Shown one piece after another: positions 7,529-16,517 of a stretch of 64,000 nucleotides of DNA. Source of the DNA: Streptomyces sp. P9-A2 (lineage in GTDB: Bacteria; Actinomycetota; Actinomycetes; Streptomycetales; Streptomycetaceae); contig NZ_JAZIFX010000001.1 of the NCBI RefSeq assembly GCF_036634175.1, positions 7,688,001 through 7,752,000 of the forward strand, read 5' to 3'. Each line of letters opens with the position of its first letter. Within the stretch, counting starts at the first letter, position 1. The position numbers and the translations under genes are program-made. The notes under the pieces are model-generated. The model saw only the letters and a program-made list of their open reading frames with translations. It was not told the DNA's origin and searched no databases.

Positions 7529-9619
7529 CTATCCGTCCCGTCCCCACCGTCGCTGCTCTCCCGTCCCGAGTGCCCCGGCGCGTTCCACCACACGGTGCGC
7601 GGCCCGCAGGCCCTGCGCGGTGGCCCGTACGGCGTTCAGCGCACGGGCGTCGGCGGCCCCGCCGGCGACCTCGAAGGGGACGCCGGCCGCACGGAGCACG
7701 GCGGCGACCTCTTGCCGGCTCTCCTGGCCCGTAGCGAGGACGACGTGGTCGGCGCCGACCAGCACCGCCTTCCCGTCGGCCTCGACGACGACACCGTCGG
7801 GCGTGATCTCCCGGTACGCGACGTCGGTGAGCAGGCGCACGCCGCGCGCCCGCAGTTCCTCCATGACCACCCACCGGGTGGACGGGCCGATCCCGGTGCC
7901 GATCCTGCCGCCGCGCCGCATCACGGTGACCTCCCGGACAGCGGCCGGCGCGGACGCCGGGACCGACCCGGACGGCGCGGTCAGGGCACGGGAGGCGAGG
8001 AACTCCTCCGCGGTCGGCGCCGGGGAGGAGCCGCCGGCGAGGAGGTGCGCCAGGTCCACCGCGATTCCGCCGCCGCCGATGACGACGACACGCGGACCGA
8101 GCGCGTCGGGGTCGGCCAACGCCCGTGCGTAGTCCAGGACGTGCGGCAGGTCCGCGCCCGGCAGCTCCGGCCGGTGCGGACGGACACCGGTGGCGAGCAC
8201 CACCCCGTCCGTGGCGCGCAGGAGGGGCACGTCCCGGGCACCGACGCGGTGCCTCAGGTACATGGGCACATTCAGGTCGTCGAGTTCCTCCTCGCGCCGG
8301 CGCACGGTGGCGGCGAAGTCCGCCTTGCCCGGCACCCGGGCGGCCAGCCGGAACTGCCCGCCGGGCTCGTCGGCCTCCTCGTACACCTCGACCTTGTGCC
8401 CGAGCCGCGCCAGGGTGCGCGCCGCCTCCAGCCCCGCGAGCCCCGCGCCGATCACGGCGTACCTGCCCCGGCGTCCGGCGGACGGCAGGGCCGGGAAGTC
8501 GCGCTCGTGGCCCGCCCGCGGGTTGACCAGGCAGGACACCCGCTCCGTGCCGAAGGACCGGTCGATGCACGCCTCGTTGCAGGCGATGCACAGGTCCACC
8601 GAAGCGCCCGAGCCCGTATGGGACTTGTCGACGATGGCCGGGTCCGCGAGGAACGGGCGGGCCATAGCCACCAGGTCGACGTCGCCGCCGGCCAGGACGT
8701 CCTCGGCCTGCGTGAGTCGGGTGAAACGGTTGGAGGCGATCACCGGCACCGCACCGTGCCCCGCCTCCCGCAGCGCCCGCTTGACCCGCTGGGCGTACCC
8801 GGCCCAGGTGCCCGCCGGGACCTGGGCCTGCACCGTGGGCACGGGTGACTCATGCCACCCGATGCCCACCGCGAGCGCGTCCGCGCCGGCCTCGGCCAGC
8901 TCCACGGCGAGCGCCGCAGTCTCCTGCCACGGGGTGCCGTCCTCGACGAGGTCGGCGCCGGACATCCGGAAGAGCACCGGGAAGCCCGGCTTCACCGAGG
9001 CCCGCACGGCCCGCAGCACCTCGACGGGGAAGCGGCGGCGCCGGGCCGGGTCGCCGCCCCAGGCGTCGTCGCGCAGGTTGGTCAGGGGCGCGGTGAACTG
9101 GTTGATCAGATAGCCCTCCGAGCCCATCACCTCGACGGCGTCGAAGCCCAGCGCGCACGCGGCCTCCGCACCCCGGCCGAAGGCGGCGACGGTGCCGGCG
9201 ACCTCCTCCTCCGTCATGGCCCGGGGAACGGTGCGGGAGAACCGGCTGTACACGGCGGACGGCGCCAGGGGCGCCCCGCCGTCCGTACCGGCGGGCGCGT
9301 ACCGCCCGGCGTGGAAGAGCTGGAGGGCGATGAGACCTCCGGCGTCGTGCACGGCGTCGACGGCCCGGCGCAGCGCCGACCTGTGCCGGCCGTCGTCGAG
9401 CACGCCGTAGCCGGGGCCGCCGGAACCCGCGGGGTTCACCGCGGAGCCGCCGGTGATGACGAGACCGGCGCCGCCGCGCACCCGTTCCGCGTAGAACGCG
9501 GCCAGGGCGGCGCCGTCGTCGTCCAGGGTCTCCAGATTCAGGTGCATGGCACCCATGATGATGCGGTGCGGCACCGTCAGGCCGCCGATCGCGAGCGGTC
9601 TGAAGACGTGGTCCAACAC
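7529..9619 (-). CDS. FMN/FAD/[4Fe-4S] enoate reductase (2,4-dienoyl-CoA reductase type)
   Basis: A 696-residue member of the old-yellow-enzyme/FadH family. The N-terminal TIM barrel begins VLDHVFRPLAIGG. A cysteine cluster CxxCxxxC-x11-C (CIACNEACIDRSFG then VSC) would bind a 4Fe-4S centre. A dinucleotide-binding domain (AVIGAGLAGLEAARTL) lies in the C-terminal half. The likely role is reduction of a ring double bond during conversion of shikimate to cyclohexanecarboxyl-CoA. The CHC gene set described from Streptomyces collinus contains a homologue (ansM, from memory). GTG 9619 is chosen because GAGAGAGGGA lies upstream; the frame stays open further 5' but has no usable start there. It is the last gene of the CHC operon, 38 bp after chcA. 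Confidence 0.85.
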   Translation of the reverse strand: MLDHVFRPLAIGGLTVPHRIIMGAMHLNLETLDDDGAALAAFYAERVRGGAGLVITGGSAVNPAGSGGPGYGVLDDGRHRSALRRAVDAVHDAGGLIALQLFHAGRYAPAGTDGGAPLAPSAVYSRFSRTVPRAMTEEEVAGTVAAFGRGAEAACALGFDAVEVMGSEGYLINQFTAPLTNLRDDAWGGDPARRRRFPVEVLRAVRASVKPGFPVLFRMSGADLVEDGTPWQETAALAVELAEAGADALAVGIGWHESPVPTVQAQVPAGTWAGYAQRVKRALREAGHGAVPVIASNRFTRLTQAEDVLAGGDVDLVAMARPFLADPAIVDKSHTGSGASVDLCIACNEACIDRSFGTERVSCLVNPRAGHERDFPALPSAGRRGRYAVIGAGLAGLEAARTLARLGHKVEVYEEADEPGGQFRLAARVPGKADFAATVRRREEELDDLNVPMYLRHRVGARDVPLLRATDGVVLATGVRPHRPELPGADLPHVLDYARALADPDALGPRVVVIGGGGIAVDLAHLLAGGSSPAPTAEEFLASRALTAPSGSVPASAPAAVREVTVMRRGGRIGTGIGPSTRWVVMEELRARGVRLLTDVAYREITPDGVVVEADGKAVLVGADHVVLATGQESRQEVAAVLRAAGVPFEVAGGAADARALNAVRATAQGLRAAHRVVERAGALGTGEQRRWGRDG

Positions 9620-9657
9620 CTGATCTGTCCCTCTCTCCGTTACTGCGTCCGTCCGGC

Positions 9658-10497
9658 TCAGGCGTCGCGCGTTGGCCGGGGCGGCAGCGCCAGGGCCTCG
9701 CCGGCGTCCGCGAAGAATGGCGGCGCGACGACACTGAGCCCGCCGTCCACCACGAGCGTCTGCCCGGTGATGTAGCCGGCCCCCTCGCCGAGCAGGAAGT
9801 CGACGGTGTCGGCCATCTCCTGCACGCTGCCCGGACGGCGCGCCGGGATGCGGTCGAGGACACCCTGCATGGGCGGCATGCCCTCGACGTTGTAGAAGAA
9901 CTCCAGCGAGTCGGAGTCGATCAGGCCGCCGTTGACCCCGTTGACGTTGATGCCGTAGGGCGCGAACTCCACCGCCATATACCGCACCCAGGACTCGATG
10001 GCGGCCTTCATGCCGCCCAGCATCGCGTAGGTGGGGTAGGCGCGAATGGAACCGTAGGAGGACAGCGCGACAATGCGGCCCCCGTTGTCCATCAGTCTGA
10101 CCGCCTGCTGCGCGCCCAGCACGAACGGCCGCAGGTTCATCGCGTACGAGCGGTCCAGGTGGTGCGGGCCGAGATCGACGATGTTCTTGAACGCGCTCGC
10201 CGCGGCGTTGGAGACGAAGTGGTCGAGCCGTCCGCAGCGCTCCGCCACCTCGTCGAACAGGGCCGTGACGCCCTCGGTGGTCTCGACGTCCGCCTGGACG
10301 GCGAAACCCTGACCGCCCACCTCCTCGACCTCGGCGACGGTTTTCTGCGCCAGGTCGGCGTTCTTCTTGTAGTTGACGACCACCGTGCCGCCGCGGGCGG
10401 CGAGGGTGAGGGCCAGGGCACGGCCGATGCCGCGCGAGGCCCCCGTGATCAGCGAGACCTGCTCGCGGGTGGGCGTCGGCTGCTGCGGGCTGTTCAT
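9658..10497 (-). CDS. chcA: 1-cyclohexenylcarbonyl-CoA reductase (ChcA-type SDR)
   Basis: A 279-residue short-chain dehydrogenase/reductase with the NADPH motif TGASRGIG near the N-terminus. The active site reads YAMLGGMK, i.e. Tyr-x6-Lys, the spacing of enoyl reductases (FabI/InhA/FabL), not the Tyr-x3-Lys of ketoreductases. This fits ChcA, which reduces 1-cyclohexenylcarbonyl-CoA, the last step to cyclohexanecarboxyl-CoA, and also acts on earlier enoyl-CoA intermediates. Its length matches the known ChcA (about 280). It starts with ATG in a 4-bp ATGA overlap with the acyl-CoA dehydrogenase gene upstream, indicating translational coupling. The assignment rests on motif, size and neighbours. 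Confidence 0.87.
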   Translation of the reverse strand: MNSPQQPTPTREQVSLITGASRGIGRALALTLAARGGTVVVNYKKNADLAQKTVAEVEEVGGQGFAVQADVETTEGVTALFDEVAERCGRLDHFVSNAAASAFKNIVDLGPHHLDRSYAMNLRPFVLGAQQAVRLMDNGGRIVALSSYGSIRAYPTYAMLGGMKAAIESWVRYMAVEFAPYGINVNGVNGGLIDSDSLEFFYNVEGMPPMQGVLDRIPARRPGSVQEMADTVDFLLGEGAGYITGQTLVVDGGLSVVAPPFFADAGEALALPPRPTRDA

Positions 10498-11663
10498 CGG
10501 TTCGTTCCCTCTCCGTCCCAGGACGTGGCGCGCTGGAGCAACTCGCGGAAGACGACGGCCTTCTGCACCTCGTTGGTGCCCTCCTCGAAGCGCTGGGCAC
10601 GCGCGTCGCGGTACACGCGCTCGATCTTCTGCGACTTCCAGTAGCCGAGGCCGCCGTGCACCTGGAGCGCCTTGTCAGTGACGTTCGTCAGCATCGTCAC
10701 CGCGTGCATCTTCGCCATCGACGACTGCATGGACGCGTCGTCGGCGCCCGCCTCGAAGCGTCGCGCCGCGTGCAGGACCAGCTGCCGCGCGGCCTCGATG
10801 TCGGCGGCGTTCTCGGCGAGCATGAACTGGATGGCCTGGCGCTGGGTCAGCGCCTTGCCGAAGGTCACCCGGTTGCGGGCGTAGTCGACGGCCAGCTGCT
10901 GGGCGCGCTGGGCCAGTCCGACGCAGCTCATGGCCACGGAGATCCGGGACGGCGTCAGGAAACCGCCGAGGAAGACCTCCAGACCCTGGCCCTCCGTCCC
11001 CAACCGGTGGTCGACCGGAACCGGGGTCTCGTCGAAGACCAGCGAAGCGTGGTCGGTGCCCGTGACGCCCATGGTGCTGGAGGTGTCATCGACTGTGACG
11101 CCCGGGGCGTCGCGCGGCACCAGCAGGGCCACCGTGCCCTCGTGCCCGGCGCTGCCCTCGACCCGGGCGGCCAGCAGGTAGTAGTCGCAGCGCACGCCGA
11201 AGGTGATCAGGTGCTTGCGTCCCGAGAGGTAGTACGTGTCGCCCTTGCGTACCACCGACGTGGTGATGTCCGCGCCGGTGCCGTTGCCCGGTTCGGTGAG
11301 GGTGAAGGCGATCTTGATCTCACCGGTGACCGAGGGGATCACGAAGCGCCTGCGCTGTTCGTCGTCGGCGTGGCCGTCCATCGACCGCCAGATGCCGTTG
11401 ACCACGTGCACGATCATGCGGATGGAGCCGTGCGAGCGGGAGAAGACCTCCATCAGCTCCATCCAGCGGGCGAAGCCGAGGCCCCGGCCGCCGTACTCCT
11501 CGGGAGCCGCCATCCGCAGGAATCCCAGACCGTTCAGCTCGGCCCACAACTCCTCGGGCACCTGCCCGGTCTCCTCGATGCGCTCGGCCCAGCGCTCGCC
11601 GGGCCCCTCCACCCACTGCTCGACCTGGGTGCGCAGCTCGTGGAACTTCTGCTCGTCCGTCAT
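10494..11663 (-). CDS. Acyl-CoA dehydrogenase of CHC-CoA biosynthesis
   Basis: A 389-residue FAD-dependent acyl-CoA dehydrogenase of normal length. Family signatures include FTLTEPGNGTGADI in the middle beta domain and QVHGGLGYWKSQKIERVYRD in the C-terminal helical domain, followed by FEEGTNEVQ. In the CHC pathway an enzyme of this family (AnsL in S. collinus, from memory) is thought to introduce or shift a ring double bond between the reductive steps. A ribosome-binding site (GAGGCGG) precedes the ATG at 11663. The 3' end overlaps chcA by 4 bp and the fusion gene lies 55 bp upstream, so these genes form one operon. Confidence 0.85.
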   Translation of the reverse strand: MTDEQKFHELRTQVEQWVEGPGERWAERIEETGQVPEELWAELNGLGFLRMAAPEEYGGRGLGFARWMELMEVFSRSHGSIRMIVHVVNGIWRSMDGHADDEQRRRFVIPSVTGEIKIAFTLTEPGNGTGADITTSVVRKGDTYYLSGRKHLITFGVRCDYYLLAARVEGSAGHEGTVALLVPRDAPGVTVDDTSSTMGVTGTDHASLVFDETPVPVDHRLGTEGQGLEVFLGGFLTPSRISVAMSCVGLAQRAQQLAVDYARNRVTFGKALTQRQAIQFMLAENAADIEAARQLVLHAARRFEAGADDASMQSSMAKMHAVTMLTNVTDKALQVHGGLGYWKSQKIERVYRDARAQRFEEGTNEVQKAVVFRELLQRATSWDGEGTNR

Positions 11664-11718
11664 GTGCCGCCTCTGTTCATGTTCTTGTTCCGGTCCGCTG
11701 TCCGCCGCCCGCCGGGCG

Positions 11719-14700
11719 TCAGCCGGCGTCCTCGTCGTGGGGGCGCAGTCCGCGGGCCAGCGACCGCAGTTCGGTCTTCTGCACCTTGCCGATCGGATTG
11801 CGCGGCAGGGCGTCGATCCGCTCCAGGCGTTCCGGCCAGTACTGCTTGGCCACCTCGTGCCCGTCGAGGTGGCGCCGCATCTCCTCGAAGGTCAGCTCCG
11901 TGCCGCCCGCCGGCACCACGAAGGCGCAGGCCCGCTCGCCCAGCCGGTCGTCCGGCATGGCCACCACCGCGACGTCGTCCACCGCGGGGTGCTCGAACAG
12001 CAGCTGCTCGATTTCCGCGACGGGCACCTTCTCGCCGCCGCGGTTGATCACGTCCTTGACCCGTCCGGTGATCCGCAGGAAGCCCTCGGCGTCGATCGTC
12101 GCCAGGTCGCCGGTGCGGTACCAGCCGTCCTCGGTGAAGGCCTCGGACGTCAGATCGGGACGTTCCAGGTAGCCGTCGAAGACGGTGGGGGAGTGCAGCT
12201 CGAAGTTGCCCTCCGTGCCGACGGGCAGCTCCCGCCCCTCGTCGTCGGTGATCCGCAGCATGATGCCGTCCAGCGCGCGGCCGTCCGAGCCCCAGCGCTG
12301 CCTGGCCTCGTCGTCGGGCGAGGACAGCGCGCCCAGGCAGGTCTCCGTGGTGCCGAAGGCCCCGCAGACGGCGGCTCTCAGGACGCGGCCCGCGCGCTCG
12401 GCCAGCGCGCGCGGCACGGTCGCCCCGGTCGCCACGAAGATCCGCAGGTGCCGCGGCGTCTCGCCGCTCTCCTCCACGGCCTTCACCAGGTCGGACAGGA
12501 ACGGCGTCGCGGCCTGCACGAACGTCGCCCGGTGGTCGTTGAGCGACTGCAGCGCCCGCTTGGCGTCCCACTCGGACTGCAGGATCTGCGGCACGCCGTG
12601 CACCAGGGCGAGCACCATGCCGTAGAGGAAGCCCGTCTGGTGCGCGAGGGGCGACGGCACCCAGATCGCGTCCCGCTCGTGGAGTCCGAGGTGCGCGATC
12701 TCCATCGCGACGGCCCTGACCAGCTTCCGCGAGGGCTGGGTGACGCCCTTCGGCTCACCGGTGGTGCCCGAGGTGAAGAGCAGCTGCGCCGTCGTCTCCG
12801 GCGTCGGGGCGAGGGCGTCGAGCGCCGCGCGGTCCACCGTGGTCGTCGCCAGCGCCTGCTCCCAGTCGTGCAGCGTCACGCCACCCGCCGGGGACTCGGG
12901 CAGCAGGGCGGAGCCGCCGGCGGAGGCCAGGACCACCATGTGCTCCAGGCCCAGTCCGGAGCCGTGCTCCGCGACCAGGTCCAGCACCTCCTCGGCGGGC
13001 AGGCGCGAGCGGTGGCGGTCGGCCACCACCAGAACCCGTGCCGAGGACCGCTTCAGGACGAAGCCGAGCTCGCGCTTGCGGAAGAAGGGGATGACCGGGC
13101 AGCACACGGCCCCGATGCGCAGCGCGGCCAGCGACAGGACCACGAACTCGGCGCGGTTCGGGAGCTGGTACGCGACGTTCTCGCCCGGCCGGACCCCGAG
13201 CCGCAGCAGCAGCGCCGCCGCCCGGTCCACCCGCTCGGACAACTGGCTCCAGGTGACCGTCTCGTCGCGGTCGGAGCGTACGTCCACGACGGCCGTCTCC
13301 TGCGGCCGCTCCTCGGCCCGGCGGCGCAGCCACTGCGGCAGCGTGACCTGCGCGGCGACCTCGGGACTGACGGGCTCCGCCGTCGCCGGTGCCGGCTCCG
13401 TCGAGGGGGCACCGGCGTCCGCGGGGGCCTCGGCGGTCTCCGCCGAGCCGTCCTCGACCGTCATGGGCACGTTGAGCGTGTTCATGTCGTCGAGGAACTG
13501 CGGGTACGAGATGCGGTACGCATTCGGGTAGGTCAGCGTCGACTGCCCCTGCCCCTGCCCCTGCCCCTGCCCCTGCCCCTGCCCCTGCCCCTGCCCCTGC
13601 CCCTGCGCCCGCGACGAGGCCACCGCGAGCGACATCAGGATGCGGTGGTCGTTGAACGAGGACAGCTTGGCGCCCCGCAGATGGTCCACCCCGTGCACCC
13701 GCAGCTCGTTCTCCGAGAGTTCGAGGCGGCCGCCCATGCGGTTGAGCTGGAGCATCGCTGCGGCCCGGTCGGACTCCTTGAGCCGGGTGTGCGCGATGTT
13801 GCGGAACACCGACTCGCCGCGCGCGAAGGTGGCGAGGGTGGACAGGATCGGCAGCATGTCGGGGATGTCGCGGCAGTCGACGTCGACCCCGGTGAGCCGG
13901 GGCGCGTCCTGCCGGATGCGCAGGCCGCCGGCCGCCTCGTCGATCTCCATCGGCACGCCCATGGAGCGCGCGACGTCGAGGAAGTGGAACTCGGGGTGGT
14001 CGGCCGGGCCGCCCTCCAGCGTGGTGATCCCGCGCAGCAGCACGTCACTGGGGTGCAGCGCCGCGGCGGCGATGCCGAACGCGGCCGAGCCGATGTCCGG
14101 CGGCAGGGTCATCTCGACCGTCCGGGCCTGCTGCCCCGGCGCGATGTCGAAGCGCCGCCAGTCCTCGGAGACGGTCACCTCCAGGCCGAACTGGCGCATC
14201 ATCGCCACGGTCAGTTCCAGGTAGGGCCGTTCGTTGAGCTCGCCCTCCACCTCGATCGTGGTGTGCCGCGTTGCGAACGGGGCCAGCAGGATCAGACCCG
14301 ATATCCACTGGGACAGGGTGCCCGCGATCCTGACGTGGCCGCCCGTGGGCCTGCGGCCCTGGATGAGGACGGGCGGGCAGTCGTCCGCCGACTCCAGCTC
14401 GACGCCCATCTCCTCCAGGGCCCGCAGCAGGGGACCGACCGGGCGCCGCCTGAAGTACTTCTGACCGGACACCGACACGGCGCGGTCCGACAGCGAGGCG
14501 AGACCGATCATGAAGTAGAGCGTGGTGCCGGAGCTGCCGGCCGAGACCGTCTCCCGGCGCGGGCGGTACTGCCCGCCGAGTCCGTGGACCACGAAGGTGT
14601 CGCCGTCCCTGGTGATACGCACGCCCAGGTCGCGCAGCAGCCGCACGGTGTACTCGACGTGCCGGGCGTCGGACAGTCCCCGGACGCGGCTGACACCGTC

Positions 14701-14805
14701 GGCGAGCGAGGCGAGGATCAGCGCGCGGTGCGCGTGGTACTTCGAGTTTGGGACGAGAATCTCACCGCCCGCCCGGTGCTGGATTCCCTTGACGAGAAGA
14801 TGCAT
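11719..14805 (-). CDS. EPSP-synthase-like / acyl-CoA ligase fusion protein
   Basis: A 1028-residue bifunctional protein. Residues 1 to about 440 resemble 5-enolpyruvylshikimate-3-phosphate synthase: KYHAHRALILASLADG, AGSSGTTLYFMIG, RLKESDRAA and SFNDHRILMS are recognisable. Residues about 484-1010 are an AMP-forming acyl-CoA ligase with FTSGTTGEPKG (about 676), YRTGDLATI, GRVKDVINRGGEK and the terminal Lys in NPIGKVQK. In CHC biosynthesis the EPSP-synthase-like enzyme is believed to act in the eliminations on the shikimate ring and the ligase to form the CoA ester. A (Gly-Gln)10 tract (about residues 400-421) interrupts the synthase domain just before its last helix (AYRISYPQFLDDM). An Ala/Pro/Glu-rich linker joins the two domains. 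ATG 14805 is preferred over 14880 because the conserved sequence starts there (MHLLVKGI). The 204 bp upstream probably contain a promoter. Confidence 0.85.
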   Translation of the reverse strand: MHLLVKGIQHRAGGEILVPNSKYHAHRALILASLADGVSRVRGLSDARHVEYTVRLLRDLGVRITRDGDTFVVHGLGGQYRPRRETVSAGSSGTTLYFMIGLASLSDRAVSVSGQKYFRRRPVGPLLRALEEMGVELESADDCPPVLIQGRRPTGGHVRIAGTLSQWISGLILLAPFATRHTTIEVEGELNERPYLELTVAMMRQFGLEVTVSEDWRRFDIAPGQQARTVEMTLPPDIGSAAFGIAAAALHPSDVLLRGITTLEGGPADHPEFHFLDVARSMGVPMEIDEAAGGLRIRQDAPRLTGVDVDCRDIPDMLPILSTLATFARGESVFRNIAHTRLKESDRAAAMLQLNRMGGRLELSENELRVHGVDHLRGAKLSSFNDHRILMSLAVASSRAQGQGQGQGQGQGQGQGQGQGQSTLTYPNAYRISYPQFLDDMNTLNVPMTVEDGSAETAEAPADAGAPSTEPAPATAEPVSPEVAAQVTLPQWLRRRAEERPQETAVVDVRSDRDETVTWSQLSERVDRAAALLLRLGVRPGENVAYQLPNRAEFVVLSLAALRIGAVCCPVIPFFRKRELGFVLKRSSARVLVVADRHRSRLPAEEVLDLVAEHGSGLGLEHMVVLASAGGSALLPESPAGGVTLHDWEQALATTTVDRAALDALAPTPETTAQLLFTSGTTGEPKGVTQPSRKLVRAVAMEIAHLGLHERDAIWVPSPLAHQTGFLYGMVLALVHGVPQILQSEWDAKRALQSLNDHRATFVQAATPFLSDLVKAVEESGETPRHLRIFVATGATVPRALAERAGRVLRAAVCGAFGTTETCLGALSSPDDEARQRWGSDGRALDGIMLRITDDEGRELPVGTEGNFELHSPTVFDGYLERPDLTSEAFTEDGWYRTGDLATIDAEGFLRITGRVKDVINRGGEKVPVAEIEQLLFEHPAVDDVAVVAMPDDRLGERACAFVVPAGGTELTFEEMRRHLDGHEVAKQYWPERLERIDALPRNPIGKVQKTELRSLARGLRPHDEDAG
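13543..13606. repeat. Hexanucleotide microsatellite (10 units) inside a coding region
   Basis: Ten perfect CTGCCC units plus a partial unit on the plus strand, read as GGGCAG (Gly-Gln) in the minus-strand EPSP-synthase-like gene. The unit is a multiple of three, so gain or loss of copies keeps the frame. The family has no such tract here. Confidence 0.95.
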
Positions 14806-15009
14806 GGGTCCTACTACTCCCTGATTTTGGGACGGTGGCCGAGACAGGAGAAGAAAAGGGTCCGAATCCTCACGGCACACCGATGGTGAGCATCAAGCAC
14901 ACGCACACGGAAATGTCGGACGCCGGTGTCGTGGAATCAGAGGATCGGGACATCGAATGTGCTCCGGTGCCTTCCGGCGGGGGCGCCGGCGCGTATTCGG
15001 AGAAAGCCT

Positions 15010-16239
15010 CTATGCCTGCTGCGCGGGGAGTGCGGGACCGCTCGGGGCCGGGACCGCCTGCGTGCCGGACCACGCGGAGAGCAGCTCGACGGCCTGCTCC
15101 GCGTTGAGCCGGGGGTCGCACAGACTGGTGCGCCGCATGGCCTCTCCCTCGTACACGGAGAGATCGGCGGCGCACTCCAGGACGTCGTCGGGCGTGGTCT
15201 CCAGGTGCAGTCCGCAGGCCGTGCCACCCGCCTCCGTCACGGCTCGCAGGAACCCCCGCACCTCCCGCGCCATGGTCTCCATCAGACGGGTCTTGTGCCC
15301 GTCCGGGGCGGTGACGGTGTTGCCGTGCATGGGGTCGCTGAGCCAGATCACCGGGTGACCGGCCGCCCGGACCGCCTCGACGAGCGCGGGAAGGCGGTCG
15401 GCGACCAGATCGGCGCCCATGCGCGCGACCAGAATGAGCCGGCCCGGGTCCCGCAGCGGGTCGAGCAGCTCGCACAGGGCGGTGACCTCGGCCGCCGTGG
15501 TGGTCGGACCGACCTTCACGCCGACCGGATTGTCGATACCGGCGACGAGGTCGAGGTGCGCGCCGTCCAGCTGCCGCGTCCGCTCGCCGATCCACGGCAG
15601 GTGGGTGGAGCCGAGCCAGCGGCGTCCGTCGCCCGTCTCGCGGACCATCGGTTCCTCGTAGTCGAGGACGAGCGCCTCGTGACTCGTCCACAACCGGGTC
15701 TCGTCCGGCGACTGGCGTCCGGCGGCCGCCGGCGCGTGCCAGCCGAGGTGCTCCATGACGTCACTGGCCGACATGTACGAGGTGAGCAGCCGCAGCGGGT
15801 CGTGCCGCCGGCTCTCCGCGTCTGGCTTGGGACCGTTGACCATGTGGCCCCGGTACACCGGCAGTTTCAGGCCTCCGACCAGCTCCACGGGCCTGGACCG
15901 TGGCTTGGCGAATTGGCCCGCGACGCGTCCGATCCGCACGACGGGGATGCCGGTGGCAGCCTCCATCGTCGCGGCGAGCAGGTCGAGCACCGCGGTCTTG
16001 CGCGCGACGTGCACGGCGTCGCACTCCGCCGGGTTCTCCGCACAGTCCCCAGCCTGCACCACCAGCGCCTCGCCGCGGGCCACGCGGGCCAGCTGCGTCC
16101 GCAGCGCGCTGACGTCCTCGGCCCGCACCAGCGGCGGACATGCGGCCAGTACCTCCCGGATGCGCCGGACCTGTGACGGGTCGTCCCACTCGGGTTGTTG
16201 CAGGGCCGGCTTACGCATGTCGGTCACGGCTTTTCCCAC
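15010..16239 (-). CDS. rifH: AminoDAHP synthase (class II DAHP synthase, RifH-type)
   Basis: Class II (plant-type) 3-deoxy-D-arabino-heptulosonate-7-phosphate synthase fold, about 409 residues. Conserved segments are VVQAGDCAEN, RIGRVAGQFAKPRS, GVKVGPTTTAAE and SDPMHGNTVT. In AHBA clusters this enzyme condenses phosphoenolpyruvate with imino-erythrose 4-phosphate to start the aminoshikimate route. GTG 16239 is chosen because GGAGA lies 7 nt upstream; ATG 16218 is the alternative. A housekeeping class II DAHP synthase would look much the same, but the location among rifG/J/K/L/M/N homologues decides the role. A shikimate-pathway entry enzyme could also feed CHC supply. Confidence 0.88.
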   Translation of the reverse strand: MGKAVTDMRKPALQQPEWDDPSQVRRIREVLAACPPLVRAEDVSALRTQLARVARGEALVVQAGDCAENPAECDAVHVARKTAVLDLLAATMEAATGIPVVRIGRVAGQFAKPRSRPVELVGGLKLPVYRGHMVNGPKPDAESRRHDPLRLLTSYMSASDVMEHLGWHAPAAAGRQSPDETRLWTSHEALVLDYEEPMVRETGDGRRWLGSTHLPWIGERTRQLDGAHLDLVAGIDNPVGVKVGPTTTAAEVTALCELLDPLRDPGRLILVARMGADLVADRLPALVEAVRAAGHPVIWLSDPMHGNTVTAPDGHKTRLMETMAREVRGFLRAVTEAGGTACGLHLETTPDDVLECAADLSVYEGEAMRRTSLCDPRLNAEQAVELLSAWSGTQAVPAPSGPALPAQQA

Positions 16240-16517
16240 GTTGGGTCTCCGGTGAAAATCGGTCGGATTAAGACTGAGATCGGCGGGGATGATCCTCGAA
16301 GACCCTCCGGCTTTCTCTGAAGAGCGCCGTGAAAGGTCGGGAACGGGTTGCGTACCCCAGGGGACGGAGCCGCATCGTGGATGTGCCGGTCCGAGTTTTT
16401 CACCGGCCAGCGTCCCGCCCCAATCCCCTGGGGATCCCCTACACACCCCTTATTCACGCGCCGAAGCCCTTCGGCCCCGACGGCGCAGGTCATGTGTCTC
16501 GAATTCAGAGCCCGAAT
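16240..16517 (-). promoter_or_regulatory. Promoter region of the aminoDAHP synthase gene
   Basis: 278 bp between two minus-strand genes, so a new promoter is likely here. It carries a triple AGGGG repeat (16425-16450, minus strand), a perfect GGGGATCCCC palindrome (16430-16439) and a CCCCAGGGG palindrome (16355-16363). No unambiguous -10/-35 pair stands out. Confidence 0.55.
16425..16450 (-). promoter_or_regulatory. Triple tandem AGGGG motif (site A)
   Basis: On the minus strand AGGGG begins at 16450, 16440 and 16429, i.e. at 10- and 11-bp steps, about 190-210 bp before the aminoDAHP synthase start. The same arrangement recurs at 19822-19849 and 26186-26213. A direct repeat at one-helical-turn spacing suggests a multimeric activator site. 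Confidence 0.5.

Noticed and set aside
6341..8848. Plus-strand 835-codon frame spanning the end of the LAL gene and the convergent region
   Set aside because: It overlaps the LuxR domain in another frame, crosses a terminator hairpin and has Arg/Pro/Gly-rich shadow composition.
9620..10600. 5' extension of the flavin reductase frame across the SDR gene
   Set aside because: The extension is out of frame with a well-conserved SDR and has no family similarity. A GTG with a good ribosome-binding site lies at 9619.
13543..13606. Short tandem repeat considered as a CRISPR or origin iteron
   Set aside because: The unit is 6 bp with no spacers and lies inside a coding frame; it is a microsatellite.
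11236..14889. Plus-strand 1217-codon frame opposite the acyl-CoA dehydrogenase and fusion genes
   Set aside because: It is antisense to two recognisable enzymes, and its Pro-Leu repeat is just the other reading of the microsatellite.
16430..16439. GGGGATCCCC palindrome as a PAS-LuxR (PimM-type) operator
   Set aside because: It resembles that motif but lacks the two central bases, and no PAS-LuxR gene is in the window. I kept it only as a note in the promoter entry.
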